In this document: piece after piece, positions 41,759 through 52,775 of the stretch
Numbering within the stretch: position 1 is the first letter of the stretch
Layout: the number at the start of each line of letters is the position of its first letter
Assembly (NCBI RefSeq): GCF_002858675.1
Contig: NZ_PJZF01000001.1
Location: 1 to 64,000 of the forward strand
Direction of reading: 5' to 3'
Source of the DNA: Chimaeribacter californicus
GTDB lineage: Bacteria; Pseudomonadota; Gammaproteobacteria; Enterobacterales; Enterobacteriaceae
DNA: 64,000 bases
Translations under genes and position numbers: made by a program
Notes under the pieces: model-generated
The model's database searches: none
Told to the model about the DNA's origin: nothing
Seen by the model: only the letters and a program-made list of their open reading frames with translations

Positions 41759-42781
41759 TTATTTGCCGGAAGCGGGCAGGCCGCGCAGTTTACCGTGCTC
41801 GCGCAGCCAGTTGGCGGTACGCAGGATGCCCTCATCCAGCGACACCAGCGGCCGGTAGCCCAGCTCCTCCTGCGCGCGGCGGGTGTCCAGCGTCAGGTCA
41901 AAGTTGAGTTTGGCCACGCTGTAGTGGGTCAGCGCCGGTTCTTTATGGTTACCGGCGCTCAGCCGTTCCATGCCGCGTGCCATCACATCCAGCAGGGTGT
42001 AGGGCACCGAGCGGATTTTGCACGGCATATCCAGGCACGCCATCAGGTGCTGCACAATGGTGCGCAGCGGGCGCGGTTGCTGGTTGGTGATGTTATACGC
42101 CCGGCCGGACGGGGTCGTGCTGTTTTCCGTCGCCAGCCACATCGCCTGTACCACGTTTTCCACGTAGGTCATGTCCACCAGCGCATCGCCGCCGCGCGGC
42201 AACAGCAGGGAGCCGTGGCGGATCATCTGCAACAGGCGCGGCAGCAGCACGTTGTCATGCGCGCCGAACATCCCCTGCGGCCGCAGGATGGTGAAGTGGG
42301 TCTGGGGGTTGGCCTGCGCCAGATGCTGAATCACCTCCTCGGCGGCCGCTTTGCTGCGGGCAAACGCATTGGCAAAGCGCTGCGGGCGGAAATCTTCCCG
42401 GATGTCGCGGTGGTGATGGAAATCAAAATAGATGGCCGGTGAGGAGATATGGACGAAATTGCGCACGCCATAAGCCGCCGCCCACTCGCCCAGCCGGCGG
42501 GTCGCCCGCACGTTGGCCAGCTCAAATGCCTCTTCCGCGCCCCACGGGGCGGAGAACCCGGAGCAGTGCCACAGCGTGTCAACCTCGGTCAGCATCGCCC
42601 GCGCCTGGGACGACACCAGATTGTTCATGTCTGCCGGAATAAACTGCGCGCCGCGTTTTGCCAGCAGTGCGCCAATCGCCGCATGACTGCCGGCCGCCCG
42701 CACCGGGATCCCCTGCCGCTGGAGGAAATCCACCGCATTTCTGCCCAGACCGCTGGTTGCCCCGGTTACCAAAAACGTCAT
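41759..42781 (-). CDS. ybjS: NAD(P)-dependent oxidoreductase YbjS (extended SDR)
   Basis: A 340-residue extended short-chain dehydrogenase/epimerase with nucleotide motif TGATSGLG (6-13). The usual catalytic YxxxK is FARSK here, as in the E. coli protein, so classical dehydrogenase chemistry is uncertain. [17 protein letters not shown] and [14 protein letters not shown] are family blocks. Substrate unknown. It converges with amiD, leaving only 11 bases between stops. Confidence 0.88.
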   Translation of the reverse strand: MTFLVTGATSGLGRNAVDFLQRQGIPVRAAGSHAAIGALLAKRGAQFIPADMNNLVSSQARAMLTEVDTLWHCSGFSAPWGAEEAFELANVRATRRLGEWAAAYGVRNFVHISSPAIYFDFHHHRDIREDFRPQRFANAFARSKAAAEEVIQHLAQANPQTHFTILRPQGMFGAHDNVLLPRLLQMIRHGSLLLPRGGDALVDMTYVENVVQAMWLATENSTTPSGRAYNITNQQPRPLRTIVQHLMACLDMPCKIRSVPYTLLDVMARGMERLSAGNHKEPALTHYSVAKLNFDLTLDTRRAQEELGYRPLVSLDEGILRTANWLREHGKLRGLPASGK

Positions 42782-43001
42782 AAATATCTATCCATCAAAC
42801 CCGTTATGCGCAAGACGCCTGTCTCTGGCAAAAGCAAAGAGGGCGCCATTCTTTCTGGAAAATGAGCGGCAGGCAATCTCAATAGCGAGGTGGCGTGATG
42901 AAAGGCGCGCAACCGGCTGAAAAGTAAGCCGCGCTAAACGGTTCTTCCTGGAAAACCGGAGAATGCCCTGCCTGTTATGGGGGGTGAGTATAGCAAAGGG
43001 C

Positions 43002-43027
43002 AAAAAAGCCGCCGCGGAGGCGGCGGC
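43002..43027 (-). terminator. Terminator of ltaE
   Basis: On the minus strand GCCGCC and GGCGGC form a strong stem followed by six T, just past the ltaE stop. Confidence 0.85.
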
Positions 43028-43033
43028 GGTGGG

Positions 43034-44047
43034 TCAGGCGTGTTCCGCCAGGAAGGCTTGCCACAGGGTGACCACCTGCTGAAGTTCGTCGCGCGAGACG
43101 TCCAGGTGGGTAATCAGCCTCGTCACCGGCCCGGCGTTGAGCAGCACGCCGCGCTCACGCATCCAGGGGCCGAGGGCGGCGGCCTGGGCGGCGTTCACCC
43201 GGACGAACAAAATGTTGGTCTGCGCGCCCGGCGCCACAATTTCCACACCCAGATCGCGCAACTGTTGCTCCAGCCAGCGGGCGTTGTCATGGTCTTCCTG
43301 CAACCGCGCCACATGGTGTTCCATGGCGTAGCTGCCTGCCGCTGCCATGATGCCGATTTGGCGCATCCCGCCGCCGGCCATTTTACGCCAGCGGCGGGCG
43401 CGGGCGATGTACTCCGCCGGGCCGCACAGCAGGGAGCCCATCGGCGTGCCCAGCCCTTTCGACAGGCAGAGGGTGAAGCTGTCGCAGTAGCGGGTGATCG
43501 CCTCCAGCTCCACGCCGAGCGCCACCGCGGCATTCATGATGCGCGCGCCGTCAATATGCAGCGCCAGCCCGCGTTCGCGCGTCAGTTGCCACGCCTGTTG
43601 CAGGTACGCCAGCGGCAGCACCTTGCCGTTATGGGTGTTCTCCAGGCTCAGCAGGCGCGTCGGCGCGAAGTGAATGTCATCCGGTTTGATCGCGGCAATC
43701 ACCTTGTCGAGCGGCAGGGTGCCGTCGTCGTCGGCGTCGATCGGTTGCGGCTGAATGCTGCCGAGCACCGCTGCGCCGCCCGCCTCATACAGGTAGTTGT
43801 GCGCCTTCTGGCCCACAATGTACTCTTCGCCGCGCTGGCAGTGGCTGAGCAGCGCCACCAGATTGGCCTGGGTGCCGGTGGGCAGGAACAGCGCTGCCGC
43901 TTTACCGGCACGCTCAGCCACCTGCGCTTCCAGCGCGTTAACGGAGGGATCATCACCATAGACGTCATCACCGACGTCAGCCTGGGCCATCACCTGCCGC
44001 ATGGCGGCGGTAGGGCGGGTTACGGTATCGCTGCGTAGATCAATCAC
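43034..44047 (-). CDS. ltaE: Low-specificity L-threonine aldolase
   Basis: A 337-residue PLP enzyme cleaving L-threonine and L-allo-threonine to glycine and acetaldehyde. The cofactor lysine is Lys197 in LCLSKGLGTPMGS, the same number as in E. coli LtaE. VGDDVYGDDPSVNAL and FLPTGTQANLVALLSHC are conserved. The start is a GTG at 44047 with AGGA 8 bases upstream, giving MIDLRSDTV; another GTG two codons earlier is too close to the ribosome site. Confidence 0.94.
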   Translation of the reverse strand: MIDLRSDTVTRPTAAMRQVMAQADVGDDVYGDDPSVNALEAQVAERAGKAAALFLPTGTQANLVALLSHCQRGEEYIVGQKAHNYLYEAGGAAVLGSIQPQPIDADDDGTLPLDKVIAAIKPDDIHFAPTRLLSLENTHNGKVLPLAYLQQAWQLTRERGLALHIDGARIMNAAVALGVELEAITRYCDSFTLCLSKGLGTPMGSLLCGPAEYIARARRWRKMAGGGMRQIGIMAAAGSYAMEHHVARLQEDHDNARWLEQQLRDLGVEIVAPGAQTNILFVRVNAAQAAALGPWMRERGVLLNAGPVTRLITHLDVSRDELQQVVTLWQAFLAEHA

Positions 44048-44169
44048 ACTCACTTTCCTTCTCAAAGGGCGGTAAACGGACGCGCCCGGCCGCATCGGCG
44101 GCGGGCGTGGGGAAGCCCCCATCATAACCAGAATGGCGCGGCAGGCTAGATGAAAATCAGAGGGAGAAA

Positions 44170-44192
44170 GGACAGGGCAGCGCGCCCTGTCC
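44170..44192 (-). terminator. Terminator of poxB
   Basis: GGACAGGGC and GCCCTGTCC form a 9-bp stem with a 5-base loop, followed on the minus strand by TTTCTCCCTCT, 7 bases past the stop. Confidence 0.75.
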
Positions 44193-44198
44193 GGGGGA

Positions 44199-45920
44199 TC
44201 AGCGGAACAGGTTCTCTTTCGCCAGTTCCATCACCTCATCGCCGCGGCCGTTGATGATCGCCCGCAACATATAGAGGCTGAAGCCTTTGGCCTGTTCAAA
44301 TTTGATGGAGGGAGGCATCGCCAGCTCCTGCGTGGCCGTGACCACATCAAGCAGCACCGGGCCGGGGTGGGCCAGCGCCTCTTCAATGGCGGCGTCCAGT
44401 TTTGTGGCATCGGTGACGCGGATGCCCTTCACGCCGCACGCCTGTGCAATACCGGCGAAGTCCGGGTTTTCCAGCTCGGTGCCGTCCGTGAGATAGCCGC
44501 CGGCCTTCATCTCCATCGCTACAAAGCCCAGCGAACTGTTGTTGAACACCACCACTTTCACCGGCAATTTTTTCTGTGCCAGCGTCAGGAAATCCCCCAT
44601 CAGCATGGCGAACCCGCCGTCGCCGCACAACGCGATCACCTGTTTGTCCGGCGCGGTGGCCTGTGCGCCGATCGCCTGCGGCATCGCGTTCGCCATCGAG
44701 CCATGGTTAAAGGAGCCGAGCAGGCGGCGTTTGCCGTTCATTTGCAGGTAACGCGCTGCCCACACCGTCGGCGTACCGACGTCGCAGGTGAAAATGGCAT
44801 CTTCGGTGGCGTGGCGGCTCAGCTGCTGGGTCAGGTATTGCGGGTGAATCGGCTGGCCCGGCGTCGGCACCGCCAGCGCATCCAGGTCTTTACGGGCGGT
44901 GCGGTAGTGATCCAGCGCTTTGTCGAGGAAGCGGCGATCCTGTTTCACCGTCAGCTTCGGCAACAGCGCGGTGAGGGTGGTGTGAATGTCACCCATCAGT
45001 GCCAGATCGACACTGCAATGCGCGCCAATGCTGCCGGGGTTGATGTCAATCTGGATGATGGTGGCGTCGGTCGGGTAGAAGGCGCGGTAGGGGAACTGGG
45101 TGCCGAGCAGCACCACCGTATCGGCATTCATCAACGCCTGATAACCGGACGAGAAGCCAATCAGCCCGGTCATGCCGACGTCATAGGGGTTGTCCCACTC
45201 CAGGTGCTCTTTGCCGCGCATCGCGTGCACGATCGGCGCTTTCAGCGTCTGTGCCAGTTGCACCACCTCATCATGCGCACCGGCGCAGCCGCTGCCGCAC
45301 ATCAGGGTAATGTTTTTCGAGCGGTTCAGCACTTCCGCCAGCGTTTCCAGCTCGGTAATGTTCGGCAGCATCAGCGGCACCTGCGGGGCGTTCCAGGCCA
45401 TGCGCGCCTCTTCCGGTGCCGGTTTCAGCGCCACGTCGCCCGGCAACACAATCACTGACACGCCACGGTTGAGGATCGCCTTGCGCATCGCGATCTCTAA
45501 TACCTGCGGCAACTGCTCCGGGTTGGTCACCAGCTCACAATAGTGGCTGCATTCGCGGAACAGCTCCGTGGGGTGGGTTTCCTGAAAATAGCCGCTGCCG
45601 ATTTCGCTGGAAGGGATATGCGCGGCAATCGCCACCACCGGCGCATGGCTGCGGTGGCAGTCGTACAAGCCGTTGATCAGGTGCAGGTTGCCCGGCCCGC
45701 ACGACCCGGCGCACACCGCCAGTTCGCCGGTGAGCTGCGCTTCCGCCCCGGCCGCAAAGGCGGCGACCTCTTCATGGCGGGTGCCGATCCACTCGATGGT
45801 GTGCATGCGGTTAAGGCTGTCGTTCAGCCCGTTCAGGGAGTCGCCGGTAACGCCCCAGATACGTTTCACGCCCGCTTTTTCCAGTGTTTTCGCCAGTAAA
45901 CCGGCCACAGTCTGTTTCAT
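44199..45920 (-). CDS. poxB: Pyruvate dehydrogenase (quinone) PoxB
   Basis: A 573-residue peripheral-membrane flavoenzyme that converts pyruvate to acetate and CO2 and reduces ubiquinone, important in stationary phase. The thiamine-activating Glu50 is in RHEEVAAF; the thiamine-binding motif begins [15 protein letters not shown] and ends in NN. The C-terminal helix responsible for membrane binding in E. coli is present. In E. coli hcp-hcr, lysO and aqpZ follow at this locus; none is here. CTATGCT on the minus strand (46001-46007) could be a sigma-S-type -10. Confidence 0.94.
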   Translation of the reverse strand: MKQTVAGLLAKTLEKAGVKRIWGVTGDSLNGLNDSLNRMHTIEWIGTRHEEVAAFAAGAEAQLTGELAVCAGSCGPGNLHLINGLYDCHRSHAPVVAIAAHIPSSEIGSGYFQETHPTELFRECSHYCELVTNPEQLPQVLEIAMRKAILNRGVSVIVLPGDVALKPAPEEARMAWNAPQVPLMLPNITELETLAEVLNRSKNITLMCGSGCAGAHDEVVQLAQTLKAPIVHAMRGKEHLEWDNPYDVGMTGLIGFSSGYQALMNADTVVLLGTQFPYRAFYPTDATIIQIDINPGSIGAHCSVDLALMGDIHTTLTALLPKLTVKQDRRFLDKALDHYRTARKDLDALAVPTPGQPIHPQYLTQQLSRHATEDAIFTCDVGTPTVWAARYLQMNGKRRLLGSFNHGSMANAMPQAIGAQATAPDKQVIALCGDGGFAMLMGDFLTLAQKKLPVKVVVFNNSSLGFVAMEMKAGGYLTDGTELENPDFAGIAQACGVKGIRVTDATKLDAAIEEALAHPGPVLLDVVTATQELAMPPSIKFEQAKGFSLYMLRAIINGRGDEVMELAKENLFR

Positions 45921-46265
45921 CGCTTTCCCCCAATGTCCAAGATGGTGATGGCGAGGGATCTGTTAAATGAGATCCCTTTCACATTTTTTCTGCACAGCTA
46001 AGCATAGACGATGGGCAGCAGCGTGCCGGGGGAGGGTGTGCGGCAGGGGGGTGACAGCCGCAAAATAGGACAATGGCGGGAAAAGAGCACCGGCTACGGT
46101 GAGAAGCAGGCCCTCCGCGGCACCAGGATAATTAACCTCCCTGAGTACATAATACGTTCATGAGTAAAGCAGTAATCTTTGCCACATCTCTGGCGCTATC
46201 CGCTTGACCCTGCGTTGCTTTTTTGGTCATGCTCAGGCAAAGGGAAACACGCGGGAGGCGTACCC
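45921..46265. other. Intergenic region between poxB and ybjD
   Basis: Divergent promoter region with no gene seen. A possible -10 for poxB (CTATGCT, minus strand) lies at 46001-46007. The ribosome site for ybjD (GGGAGG) is near 46252. Confidence 0.4.
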
Positions 46266-47969
46266 ATGATTCTGGAGCAGATTGATATTACCGGCTTTCG
46301 CGGTATTAACCGGCTGTCGCTGTCGCTGCCGCTGTCAGGTGGCGCATTGCCGGGCAGCACGCTGCTGATTGGCGAAAATGCCTGGGGCAAATCCAGCCTG
46401 CTGGATGCGCTGACGCTGTTGCTGTCACCGGAGCCGCGGCTCTACCACTTCACCGCCGGGGATTTCCATTTTCCCGCCGGGGAGCAGCACGCGCGCGAAC
46501 GCACGTTACAGGTGCTGTTACGCTTTGCCGAACCGGCACCGGGGCAGTTGCGGCAGCCGCGTTACCGGGCGCTGGCTGCCGCGGCCGTGCCGGGGGAGAA
46601 CGGCTGCCGCCGCCTTTATTACCAGCTGGAGGGCGAGCTGGCGGATGACGGCACGGTACTGACCTGGCGCCGTTTTCTGGATCAGCATGGCGAACCGCTG
46701 GCGCTGCCTGACATCGATGCGCTGGCCCTGACGCTGGCGCGCCTGCACCCGGTATTACGCCTGCGTGATGCGCGCTTTATCGGGCGTTTACGCGGTAAGA
46801 CCTTGTTGCCGGAGGCGGACAGCCCGCAGCCGGACGCGCAACAGCAGGCGGCGGCCCATCAGATAGGCGTTCTGACGCGGCAACTGGGGCGCAGCCCGCA
46901 TATGCTCAGCGATCAGGCGCTTGAGCAGGGCGTCACGGCGATGCGGCAGTTGCTGGAGCACTATTTTGCCGAGCAGCACCGGGCCGCCGGCCCCCTGGCG
47001 ACCCGCGGCAGCGTGCCGCAACCGGAGCCGAAACAGGCATGGCACTCGCTGGATGCCCTGAACCAGGCGGTGGGTACGCCGGAAGGCCGCAGCACGCGGC
47101 TGATTCTGCTCGGCATCTTCTCTACGTTATTACAGGCACGCGGGGCGGTGCGGCTGGCACCGGGTGCGCGGCCGCTGCTGCTGATTGAAGACCCGGAAAC
47201 CCGGCTGCACCCGATTATGCTGTCAGTGGCCTGGCGGCTGCTGAACCAGTTGCCGCTGCAACGGCTGACCACCACCAATTCCGGCGAGTTGATCTCCCTG
47301 ACGCCGATGGAAGAGGTGACCCGGCTGGTGCGGGAACCGGGGCGCGTCGCAGCCTATCGGCTTGGCCCGGCCGGGCTGAACCCGGCGGACAGCCGCAAGC
47401 TCGCGTTCCATGTGCGCTATAACCGGCCCTCCGCGCTGTTTGCCCGCTGCTGGCTGCTGGTGGAGGGGGAAACCGAAGTCTGGATCCTGAGCCAACTGGC
47501 GCGCCAGTGCGGGTTCCATTTTGAGGCAGAAGGGATCAAGGTGATCGAATTCGCCCAGTGCGGCCTGCGCCCGCTGCTGAAATTTGCCCGGCAGATGGGC
47601 ATTGAGTGGCACGCCATGGTGGATGGCGACGAAGCCGGGAAAAAATATGCGGCGACCGCCCGTGACATGGCCGGCCGGGCCGGGGAGAGCGAACCCCACC
47701 GGCTCACAGCCCTGCCGGCCCCGGACATGGAGCATTTCCTCTATCACCACGGGTTCAGTGACGTTTACCACCGGGTGGCCGGGCTGCCGGGCAACGTACC
47801 GATGCCCGCCCGGCGCATCATCCATAAAGCGATTCAGCGCAGTTCCAAACCCGACCTGGCGATTGAAGTGGCGCTGGCGGCCGGTCAGCGCGGGCCGGAG
47901 GCGATGCCGCCGTTATTGCGGCAGATGTTTGCCCGCGTGGTGCGGCTGGCGCGCGGCCATGCGGATTAA
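46266..47969 (+). CDS. ybjD: OLD-family ATP-dependent endonuclease-like protein YbjD
   Basis: A 567-residue protein of the overcoming-lysogenization-defect (OLD) class: an N-terminal ABC-type ATPase fused to a C-terminal Toprim nuclease domain. Walker A is GENAWGKSS (36-44); the Walker B-like segment is LLLIEDPETRLHP; the Toprim acidic residues are in LLVEGETEVWIL and MVDGDEAGKK. The cellular role in E. coli is unclear; relatives act in phage defence and DNA repair. ATG 46266 matches E. coli (MILEQIDITGFRG) behind GGGAGG. It is slightly longer than E. coli YbjD (552) through loop insertions. Confidence 0.88.
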   Translation: MILEQIDITGFRGINRLSLSLPLSGGALPGSTLLIGENAWGKSSLLDALTLLLSPEPRLYHFTAGDFHFPAGEQHARERTLQVLLRFAEPAPGQLRQPRYRALAAAAVPGENGCRRLYYQLEGELADDGTVLTWRRFLDQHGEPLALPDIDALALTLARLHPVLRLRDARFIGRLRGKTLLPEADSPQPDAQQQAAAHQIGVLTRQLGRSPHMLSDQALEQGVTAMRQLLEHYFAEQHRAAGPLATRGSVPQPEPKQAWHSLDALNQAVGTPEGRSTRLILLGIFSTLLQARGAVRLAPGARPLLLIEDPETRLHPIMLSVAWRLLNQLPLQRLTTTNSGELISLTPMEEVTRLVREPGRVAAYRLGPAGLNPADSRKLAFHVRYNRPSALFARCWLLVEGETEVWILSQLARQCGFHFEAEGIKVIEFAQCGLRPLLKFARQMGIEWHAMVDGDEAGKKYAATARDMAGRAGESEPHRLTALPAPDMEHFLYHHGFSDVYHRVAGLPGNVPMPARRIIHKAIQRSSKPDLAIEVALAAGQRGPEAMPPLLRQMFARVVRLARGHAD

Positions 47970-48082
47970 CCGCTCAGCAAAGAGAGGGGTAATGAAAGTG
48001 TGCGGAGTGGGTGAAATCTGTTAGCCAAACGGTAAAAAAAGGTTAAGAATTGACCTTGAAAGCGTCGGTGACGTCCCCATTT

Positions 48083-48113
48083 ATAAAAAATGCCAGTCGG
48101 GAGTGACTGGCAT
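48083..48113 (-). terminator. Terminator of cspD
   Basis: TGCCAGTC and GACTGGCA form a perfect stem with a 6-base loop, followed on the minus strand by TTTTTTA. It also faces the end of ybjD. Confidence 0.9.
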
Positions 48114-48139
48114 GTGAAGGGCTCAATCCTTGCAGGCGG

Positions 48140-48361
48140 TCAGGCAACGGCTTCGCTGACCTGCGGTATGATGAGGCTCGCATGGTTACCTTTCGGCCCC
48201 TGGTGGACATCGAAACTGACCTGTTGACCCGCCTTCAGCGTTCGATAACCCTCCATCTGGATGGTGGAATAGTGGGCAAAGATATCTTCACCGCCATTTT
48301 GCGGGCAGATAAAACCAAAGCCCTTGGCATTATTGAACCACTTGACTGTACCCGTCTCCAT
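48140..48361 (-). CDS. cspD: Cold-shock-like protein CspD
   Basis: A 73-residue single-domain nucleic-acid-binding protein. RNP1 (KGFGFI) and RNP2 (DIFAHY) are present. In E. coli CspD inhibits replication in stationary phase and is not cold-induced; its place next to clpS, rather than sequence alone, separates it from CspA-type paralogues. The E. coli neighbours ybjX and macAB are absent between it and ybjD. Confidence 0.92.
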   Translation of the reverse strand: METGTVKWFNNAKGFGFICPQNGGEDIFAHYSTIQMEGYRTLKAGQQVSFDVHQGPKGNHASLIIPQVSEAVA

Positions 48362-48717
48362 GCTTCTACATCCCTCGCGTGTTTATTCTATAGGTAGGTG
48401 AGGTAAGATTTTTTGCGAGTGAAGGCTGATTGATTAAAACTCCATCAGCTCACGATTTTACACTCTAGAGGAATAGCGGGACACGTCAAGGGAACGGCTT
48501 TTGCTCCTGCTGACCAGTTGTTTAAAGTTTGAAGCAGGTAACGCTATTCGCTTTCCACGGCTAAAATTTATACGCACTGCCCGGTGAGCCGGAAGGCCAT
48601 GCAGGGCGGCAGCGGGCGTCCGGAGATGGTAAAATAGGGGCTAAAGCGTGTACGCTGTAAGCAGAGCTCCCGCCCTGAGGCGGGCATTCAGACCAGACAA
48701 TTGATGACGGGCAAGCA
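48362..48717. other. Divergent cspD/clpS regulatory region
   Basis: 356 bases with no gene. A 6-bp GC hairpin (48669-48674 with 48679-48684) lies in the probable clpS leader, about 35 bases before the start. Promoters for both genes must lie here, but no operator was recognised. Confidence 0.45.
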
Positions 48718-49038
48718 ATGGGCAATAATCAGGATTGGCTAAATTTTGAGCACTTAATCCAGGATCAGCAGTTGGATGCGGTAAAACCGCCATCTATGTA
48801 TAAAGTTATACTTAACAACGACGATTACACACCCATGGAATTTGTGATTGACGTTCTTCAAAAGTTCTTTTCTTATGATATTGAACGTGCAACGCAACTG
48901 ATGCTCACGGTGCACTATAAAGGAAAGGCCATTTGCGGCGTGTTTACCGCCGAAGTGGCCGAGACCAAGGTCGCGCATGTGAACCGCTACGCGAGGGAGA
49001 ACGAGCATCCGTTGCTTTGTACGCTGGAAAAAGCCTGA
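48718..49038 (+). CDS. clpS: ClpAP adaptor protein ClpS
   Basis: A 106-residue N-recognin that hands N-end-rule substrates to ClpAP. The pocket residues Asn34, Asp35, Asp36 ([10 protein letters not shown]) and His66 match E. coli positions. The flexible N-terminal ~25 residues needed for delivery vary, as usual. clpA follows after 26 bases. Confidence 0.96.
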   Translation: MGNNQDWLNFEHLIQDQQLDAVKPPSMYKVILNNDDYTPMEFVIDVLQKFFSYDIERATQLMLTVHYKGKAICGVFTAEVAETKVAHVNRYARENEHPLLCTLEKA

Positions 49039-49064
49039 AAAGGCAATCTATTGGGGAGGTGCTT

Positions 49065-51341
49065 ATGCTCAATCAAGAACTGGAACTCAGTCTCAACATG
49101 GCTTTCGCCAGGGCGCGCGAGCACCGACATGAGTTTATGACCGTGGAGCACCTGTTGCTTGCGCTACTGAGCAACCCTGCGGCGCGGGAGGCCCTTGAGG
49201 CCTGCACAGTCGATCTGGTGGCGTTACGCCAGGAGCTGGAAGCCTTCATCGAACAGACGACGCCGACCCTGCCCGCCAGCGAAGAGGAGCGCGACACGCA
49301 ACCAACGCTCAGCTTCCAGCGCGTGCTGCAACGTGCCGTGTTCCATGTTCAGTCCTCCGGGCGGAACGAGGTGTCCGGTGCCAATGTGCTGGTCGCTATC
49401 TTCAGCGAGCAGGAGTCGCAGGCAGCTTATCTGCTGCGCAAGCATGACGTAAGCCGCCTTGACGTGGTGAACTTCATTTCCCACGGCACGCGCAAAGACG
49501 AACCGGGCCAGGCTCCCAATGCGGAAAACCCGGTCAATGAAGAGCAGCCGGCAGGGGAAGACCGTATGGAAAACTTCACCACCAATTTGAACCAACTGGC
49601 GCGCGTCGGGGGCATTGACCCACTGATTGGCCGCGACAAAGAACTCGAACGTGCTATTCAGGTATTGTGCCGCCGCCGTAAAAATAACCCGCTGCTGGTG
49701 GGGGAATCCGGCGTGGGTAAAACCGCCATCGCCGAAGGGCTGGCCTGGCGGATTGTGCAGGGTGATGTGCCGGAAGTGATGGCCGATTGCACCCTCTATT
49801 CGCTGGACATCGGCTCGCTGCTGGCCGGCACCAAATACCGCGGTGATTTTGAGAAGCGCTTCAAAGCGTTGCTGAAACAGCTGGAGCAGGACAAAAACAG
49901 CATCCTGTTTATCGATGAGATCCACACCATTATCGGTGCCGGTGCTGCCTCCGGTGGCCAGGTGGATGCGGCTAACCTGATCAAACCGCTGCTGTCGAGC
50001 GGTAAGATCCGCGTTATCGGCTCTACCACCTATCAGGAATTCAGCAATATTTTCGAAAAAGATCGTGCGCTGGCGCGCCGCTTCCAGAAAATTGATATCA
50101 CTGAGCCTTCTGTGGAAGAAACGGTGCAGATCATTAACGGGCTGAAAACCAAATATGAAGCCCACCACGATGTGCGCTACACCGCGAAAGCCGTGCGCGC
50201 GGCGGTTGAGCTTTCCGTGAAATACATCAATGACCGCCACCTGCCGGACAAGGCGATTGACGTCATCGATGAAGCGGGCGCCCGCAGCCGGTTAATGCCG
50301 GTGAGCAAGCGTAAAAAGACCGTCAACGTCGGGGATATCGAGTCCGTGGTGGCACGCATTGCGCGCATCCCGGAGAAAACCGTCTCTGCCAGTGACCGCG
50401 ATGTGCTGCGTAACCTGGGCGATCGCCTGAAGATGCTGGTGTTCGGGCAGGACCCGGCCATCGGTGCGCTGACCGAAGCGATCAAGATGAGCCGCGCCGG
50501 GCTGGGCCAGGACCGCAAACCGGTAGGTTCCTTCCTGTTTGCCGGGCCGACCGGGGTCGGGAAAACCGAAGTCACGGTGCAGCTTGCCAAAGCGCTGGAT
50601 ATCGAACTGCTGCGCTTTGATATGTCCGAGTACATGGAGCGCCACACCGTCAGCCGTTTGATCGGTGCGCCTCCGGGCTATGTGGGCTTTGATCAGGGCG
50701 GTCTGCTGACGGACGCAGTGATCAAACACCCGCATGCGGTGGTGTTGCTGGATGAGATCGAAAAAGCGCACCCGGACGTTTTCAACCTGCTGCTGCAGGT
50801 GATGGATAACGGGACGCTGACCGATAATAACGGCCGCAAGGCTGATTTCCGCAACGTGATTCTGGTGATGACCACCAACGCCGGTGTGCGTGAGACCGAA
50901 CGTAAGTCGATTGGCCTGATCCATCAGGACAACAGCACCGATGCGATGGAAGAGATCAAGAAAGTGTTTACGCCGGAATTCCGTAACCGTCTGGACAACA
51001 TTATCTGGTTCAACCATCTCTCTGCCGAGGTCATCCAGCAGGTTGTCGACAAGTTTATCGTCGAACTGCAGGCGCAACTGGATGCCAAAGGGGTGTCACT
51101 GGAAGTCAGCGACGAGGCCCGTGACTGGCTGGCGGTGAAAGGCTATGACAAGGCGATGGGTGCCCGCCCAATGGCGCGCGTGATGCAGGAAAACCTGAAA
51201 AAACCGCTGGCGAACGAACTGCTGTTCGGCAGCCTGGTTGACGGGGGGTCGGTGAAAGTCGAGCTGGATAAAGATGCCGATCAACTGACTTATGAATTCC
51301 TTAGCGCGCAAAAACGCAAAGAGGAAGGGGCGGTACATTAA
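49065..51341 (+). CDS. clpA: ATP-dependent Clp protease ATPase subunit ClpA
   Basis: A 758-residue hexameric unfoldase that feeds substrates into ClpP. Layout: N-domain (1-140) that binds ClpS, D1 with Walker A GESGVGKT (about 214-221) and D2 with GPTGVGKT (about 495-502). The ClpP-docking loop IGL (KSIGLIHQ) is present. The length equals E. coli ClpA. ATG 49065 follows GGGGAGG; the frame extending upstream overlaps clpS and is not conserved. A strong terminator follows. In E. coli tRNA gene serW lies next; it is absent here. Confidence 0.96.
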   Translation: MLNQELELSLNMAFARAREHRHEFMTVEHLLLALLSNPAAREALEACTVDLVALRQELEAFIEQTTPTLPASEEERDTQPTLSFQRVLQRAVFHVQSSGRNEVSGANVLVAIFSEQESQAAYLLRKHDVSRLDVVNFISHGTRKDEPGQAPNAENPVNEEQPAGEDRMENFTTNLNQLARVGGIDPLIGRDKELERAIQVLCRRRKNNPLLVGESGVGKTAIAEGLAWRIVQGDVPEVMADCTLYSLDIGSLLAGTKYRGDFEKRFKALLKQLEQDKNSILFIDEIHTIIGAGAASGGQVDAANLIKPLLSSGKIRVIGSTTYQEFSNIFEKDRALARRFQKIDITEPSVEETVQIINGLKTKYEAHHDVRYTAKAVRAAVELSVKYINDRHLPDKAIDVIDEAGARSRLMPVSKRKKTVNVGDIESVVARIARIPEKTVSASDRDVLRNLGDRLKMLVFGQDPAIGALTEAIKMSRAGLGQDRKPVGSFLFAGPTGVGKTEVTVQLAKALDIELLRFDMSEYMERHTVSRLIGAPPGYVGFDQGGLLTDAVIKHPHAVVLLDEIEKAHPDVFNLLLQVMDNGTLTDNNGRKADFRNVILVMTTNAGVRETERKSIGLIHQDNSTDAMEEIKKVFTPEFRNRLDNIIWFNHLSAEVIQQVVDKFIVELQAQLDAKGVSLEVSDEARDWLAVKGYDKAMGARPMARVMQENLKKPLANELLFGSLVDGGSVKVELDKDADQLTYEFLSAQKRKEEGAVH

Positions 51342-51390
51342 GTCAACCGGTCATGACCAGGGCGGCCTGACAAACGGGCCGTCAGAATGC

Positions 51391-51423
51391 AAAAAGAGCG
51401 ATCCAAGGATCGCTCTTTTTTTT
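51391..51423 (+). terminator. Terminator of clpA
   Basis: AAAAAGAGCGATCC, loop AA, GGATCGCTCT and a long T-run, 50 bases past the stop. Confidence 0.95.
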
Positions 51424-51473
51424 CACCTGCCGATCGCCGTTACCGGAACATAAACCGCATATTGCATCCATAA

Positions 51474-51504
51474 CAAAACGCCCTGACCGGAAACCGGAAG
51501 GGCG
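51474..51504 (-). terminator. Terminator of infA
   Basis: On the minus strand CGCCCT-CCGG pairs with CCGG-AGGGCG and is followed by TTTTGTT. It lies 56 bases past the infA stop. Confidence 0.78.
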
Positions 51505-51559
51505 CAAGGGATAAATTCCCTGATTGTTCGCCGGAATAGATCAGCGGGAGATGCGCCGA

Positions 51560-51793
<234 letters not shown>

Positions 51794-52009
51794 TTACTAC
51801 CTTAGTTTTTAACCGGCAAGATAATGCCGAAAAACCCACATTATGTAAAGGAGGCATTCGCTCCGCCCTAAGTGGTTGTTAAACCGGATATGGTGGGAGA
51901 CGCAGCCAAAAATGTACATAAATCAGGGGTATGGTGCAAGAAAATGATACCACATTTCTGCCGCGGGCATGGAATTAATTTCAACCAACGCCTCAGCAGC
52001 CGTGGCTTT

Positions 52010-52747
52010 TCAAGGGCTGTGACCCGGTTTTCCGGCCGGTGGCAGCACCGCCGGCAGGCATAATTCCTGCTTCTGCCAGCACCCCTCAGCCAGTGGTTGC
52101 TGCTGCATTTCCCGTAATGCAGTGAGAAAGGCACGGCGTGGGATCTCTGTCGCCCCCAGTGACGCAGTATGGTCATTCAGCACCTGGCAATCCAGCAACT
52201 GGCCGCCATGCCCAACGAAATGATGACAGAACATCACCATGGCTGCCTTGGACGCATTAGTACAGCGGCTGAACATCGATTCGCCACAAAATAGCCTGCC
52301 TTGCGCCACGCCATACATGCCGCCCACCAGCGCACCGCCCTGCCACACCTCAATCGAGTGGGCCAGCCCTTCCGCATGCAACCGGTGATAGGCGCGCGCG
52401 ACTTGCGGGCCAATCCAGGTGCCGTCACTGCGGTCTTCTGCACACGCCTCGATCACCTGATCAAACGCGTGGTTCAGGGTAAAACGAAACGGGCAGTGGC
52501 GCAGAAAGCGGCGCATGCTGCGGCTGATGTGCAGCTCCGCCGGGAATAGCACCGCGCGCGGATCGGGTGACCACCATAAAATCATTTCACCGGGGTTAAA
52601 CCAGGGAAAAATGCCGCACCGGTAAGCGGACATCAGGCGGGCAGGGGAGAGGTCGCCCCCCACGGCCAACAGCCCGTTCGGCTCACGCAAAGCGCTTTCC
52701 GGCGCGGGGAACAGCAACGAGTGGGGGGAAAGTTGTACGACACGCAT
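52010..52747 (-). CDS. aat: Leucyl/phenylalanyl-tRNA-protein transferase
   Basis: A 245-residue enzyme adding Leu or Phe to proteins with N-terminal Arg or Lys, creating N-end-rule substrates for ClpS-ClpAP, which is encoded nearby. Conserved blocks are [43 protein letters not shown] and [16 protein letters not shown]. Start 52747 matches E. coli (MRVVQLS); an ATG three codons earlier (52756) is closer to the GAGAG ribosome site and is possible. It follows cydC by 28 bases. Confidence 0.94.
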   Translation of the reverse strand: MRVVQLSPHSLLFPAPESALREPNGLLAVGGDLSPARLMSAYRCGIFPWFNPGEMILWWSPDPRAVLFPAELHISRSMRRFLRHCPFRFTLNHAFDQVIEACAEDRSDGTWIGPQVARAYHRLHAEGLAHSIEVWQGGALVGGMYGVAQGRLFCGESMFSRCTNASKAAMVMFCHHFVGHGGQLLDCQVLNDHTASLGATEIPRRAFLTALREMQQQPLAEGCWQKQELCLPAVLPPAGKPGHSP

Positions 52748-52775
52748 AGCATCCATTATCTCTCTCGCATCAGAA

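Noticed and set aside
42331-42400. YbjS lacking the catalytic Tyr (FARSK) considered as a mutation
   Set aside because: The E. coli orthologue, as I recall it, has the same FARSK, so it is a family trait and not a defect of this copy.
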